Shown: in pieces, positions 63,645 to 64,000 of the stretch
Position numbering within the stretch: the stretch's first letter is position 1
How the letters are laid out: every line of letters begins with the position of its first letter
NCBI RefSeq assembly: GCF_030766725.1
Contig: NZ_JARQWR010000009.1
Span: 1 to 64,000, forward strand
DNA: 64,000 nucleotides
Direction: 5' to 3'
From: Flavobacterium aerium
GTDB taxonomy: Bacteria; Bacteroidota; Bacteroidia; Flavobacteriales; Flavobacteriaceae
Made by a program: the position numbers and the translations under genes
The notes under the pieces: generated by a model
Told to the model about the DNA's origin: nothing
Databases searched by the model: none
The model's input: the letters and a program-made list of their open reading frames with translations, nothing else

Positions 63645-64000
63645 ATGAGTGGTACATTGAATAAAGTGATGTTGATAGGGCACTTAGGGGATGAAGTAAA
63701 GATGCATTATTTTGAAGGAGGTAACTGTATCGGGAGGTTTCCATTGGCTACCAATGAAACCTATATAAATAAGCAGACCAATGAAAAGATTACTTCTACC
63801 GAATGGCATAATATAGTTGTGCGTAATAAAGCTGCCGAAATCTGTGAAAAGTACCTCTCAAAAGGAGATAAAATCTATGTGGAAGGAAGGATTAAGTCAA
63901 GACAATGGCAGGGAGAAGATGGTATTGCAAAATATACAACTGAAATCCAAGCAACAGAATTTACTTTTCTAACTACAAAAAAAGATTCTGAAGCTGTAAG
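63645..64000 (+). CDS. ssb: Single-stranded DNA-binding protein, 3' truncated
   Basis: ATG at 63645 opens MSGTLNKVMLIGHLGDEVKM; 118 codons are in the window and the frame runs off the right edge. The OB-fold is complete: NKVMLIGHLGDE, STEWHNIVVRNKAAEICEKY, KGDKIYVEGRIKSRQW and TTEIQATEFTFL. The acidic tail is outside. It protects ssDNA in replication and repair. Confidence 0.93.
   Translation, partial: MSGTLNKVMLIGHLGDEVKMHYFEGGNCIGRFPLATNETYINKQTNEKITSTEWHNIVVRNKAAEICEKYLSKGDKIYVEGRIKSRQWQGEDGIAKYTTEIQATEFTFLTTKKDSEAV

Overview
The window reads as a chromosome segment of a Flavobacteriaceae bacterium (Bacteroidota), Flavobacterium-like. The evidence is the AT-rich sequence, promoters of the TTG-N17-23-TAnnTTTG type in front of several genes, an M36 protease carrying a type IX secretion (Por) tail, a LytS/LytTR pair, and the housekeeping order ssb-mutY-HU-rng. 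I see no rRNA, no intact tRNA, no CRISPR array and no insertion sequence.

Left part (1-17 kb). A 5'-truncated Rhs effector with a variable toxin tip and a likely immunity gene opens the window, followed by small accessory genes (a lipoprotein, a leucine-rich-repeat protein). Then come a LytS-type kinase, a LytTR regulator and an outer-membrane protein in one operon, the glycosylase AlkA (with a tRNA anticodon-arm relic at its 3' end), two Lys/Ala-rich secreted proteins, a 1138-residue outer-membrane protein, a GNAT-aspartate kinase operon led by a structured RNA that resembles the Flavo-1 class, and fructose-1,6-bisphosphatase.

Accessory core (17-32.7 kb). This is a large secreted Rhs/YD-repeat gene, broken by one in-frame stop, trailed by about 12 kb of very AT-rich toxin and immunity material. 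It holds lipoproteins and small acidic proteins likely to be immunity proteins, orphan toxin C-terminal fragments (two with HExxxH motifs), a relict of the Rhs core, a tandem triplication of a secreted protein, and a 149-bp repeat. One small protein there mimics domain 3 of EF-Tu. Nearly all signs point to repeated exchange of toxin tips, with old tips and immunity genes left behind.

Right part (32.7-64 kb). Mostly conserved chromosome: a TerB-like protein, HupE-like membrane protein, dCMP-deaminase-like protein and S41 protease, MarC, class Ia ribonucleotide reductase (nrdB-nrdA), an AAA ATPase, an RDD protein and dGTPase, an SMI1/KNR4 protein, a T9SS-secreted M36 metalloprotease, a DUF3078 protein, dxs, tadA, a bacterial alpha-2-macroglobulin with a CLEQ thioester next to penicillin-binding protein 1C, then rng, a 30-residue basic protein, HU, mutY and the start of ssb. 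Several strong terminators separate convergent genes.
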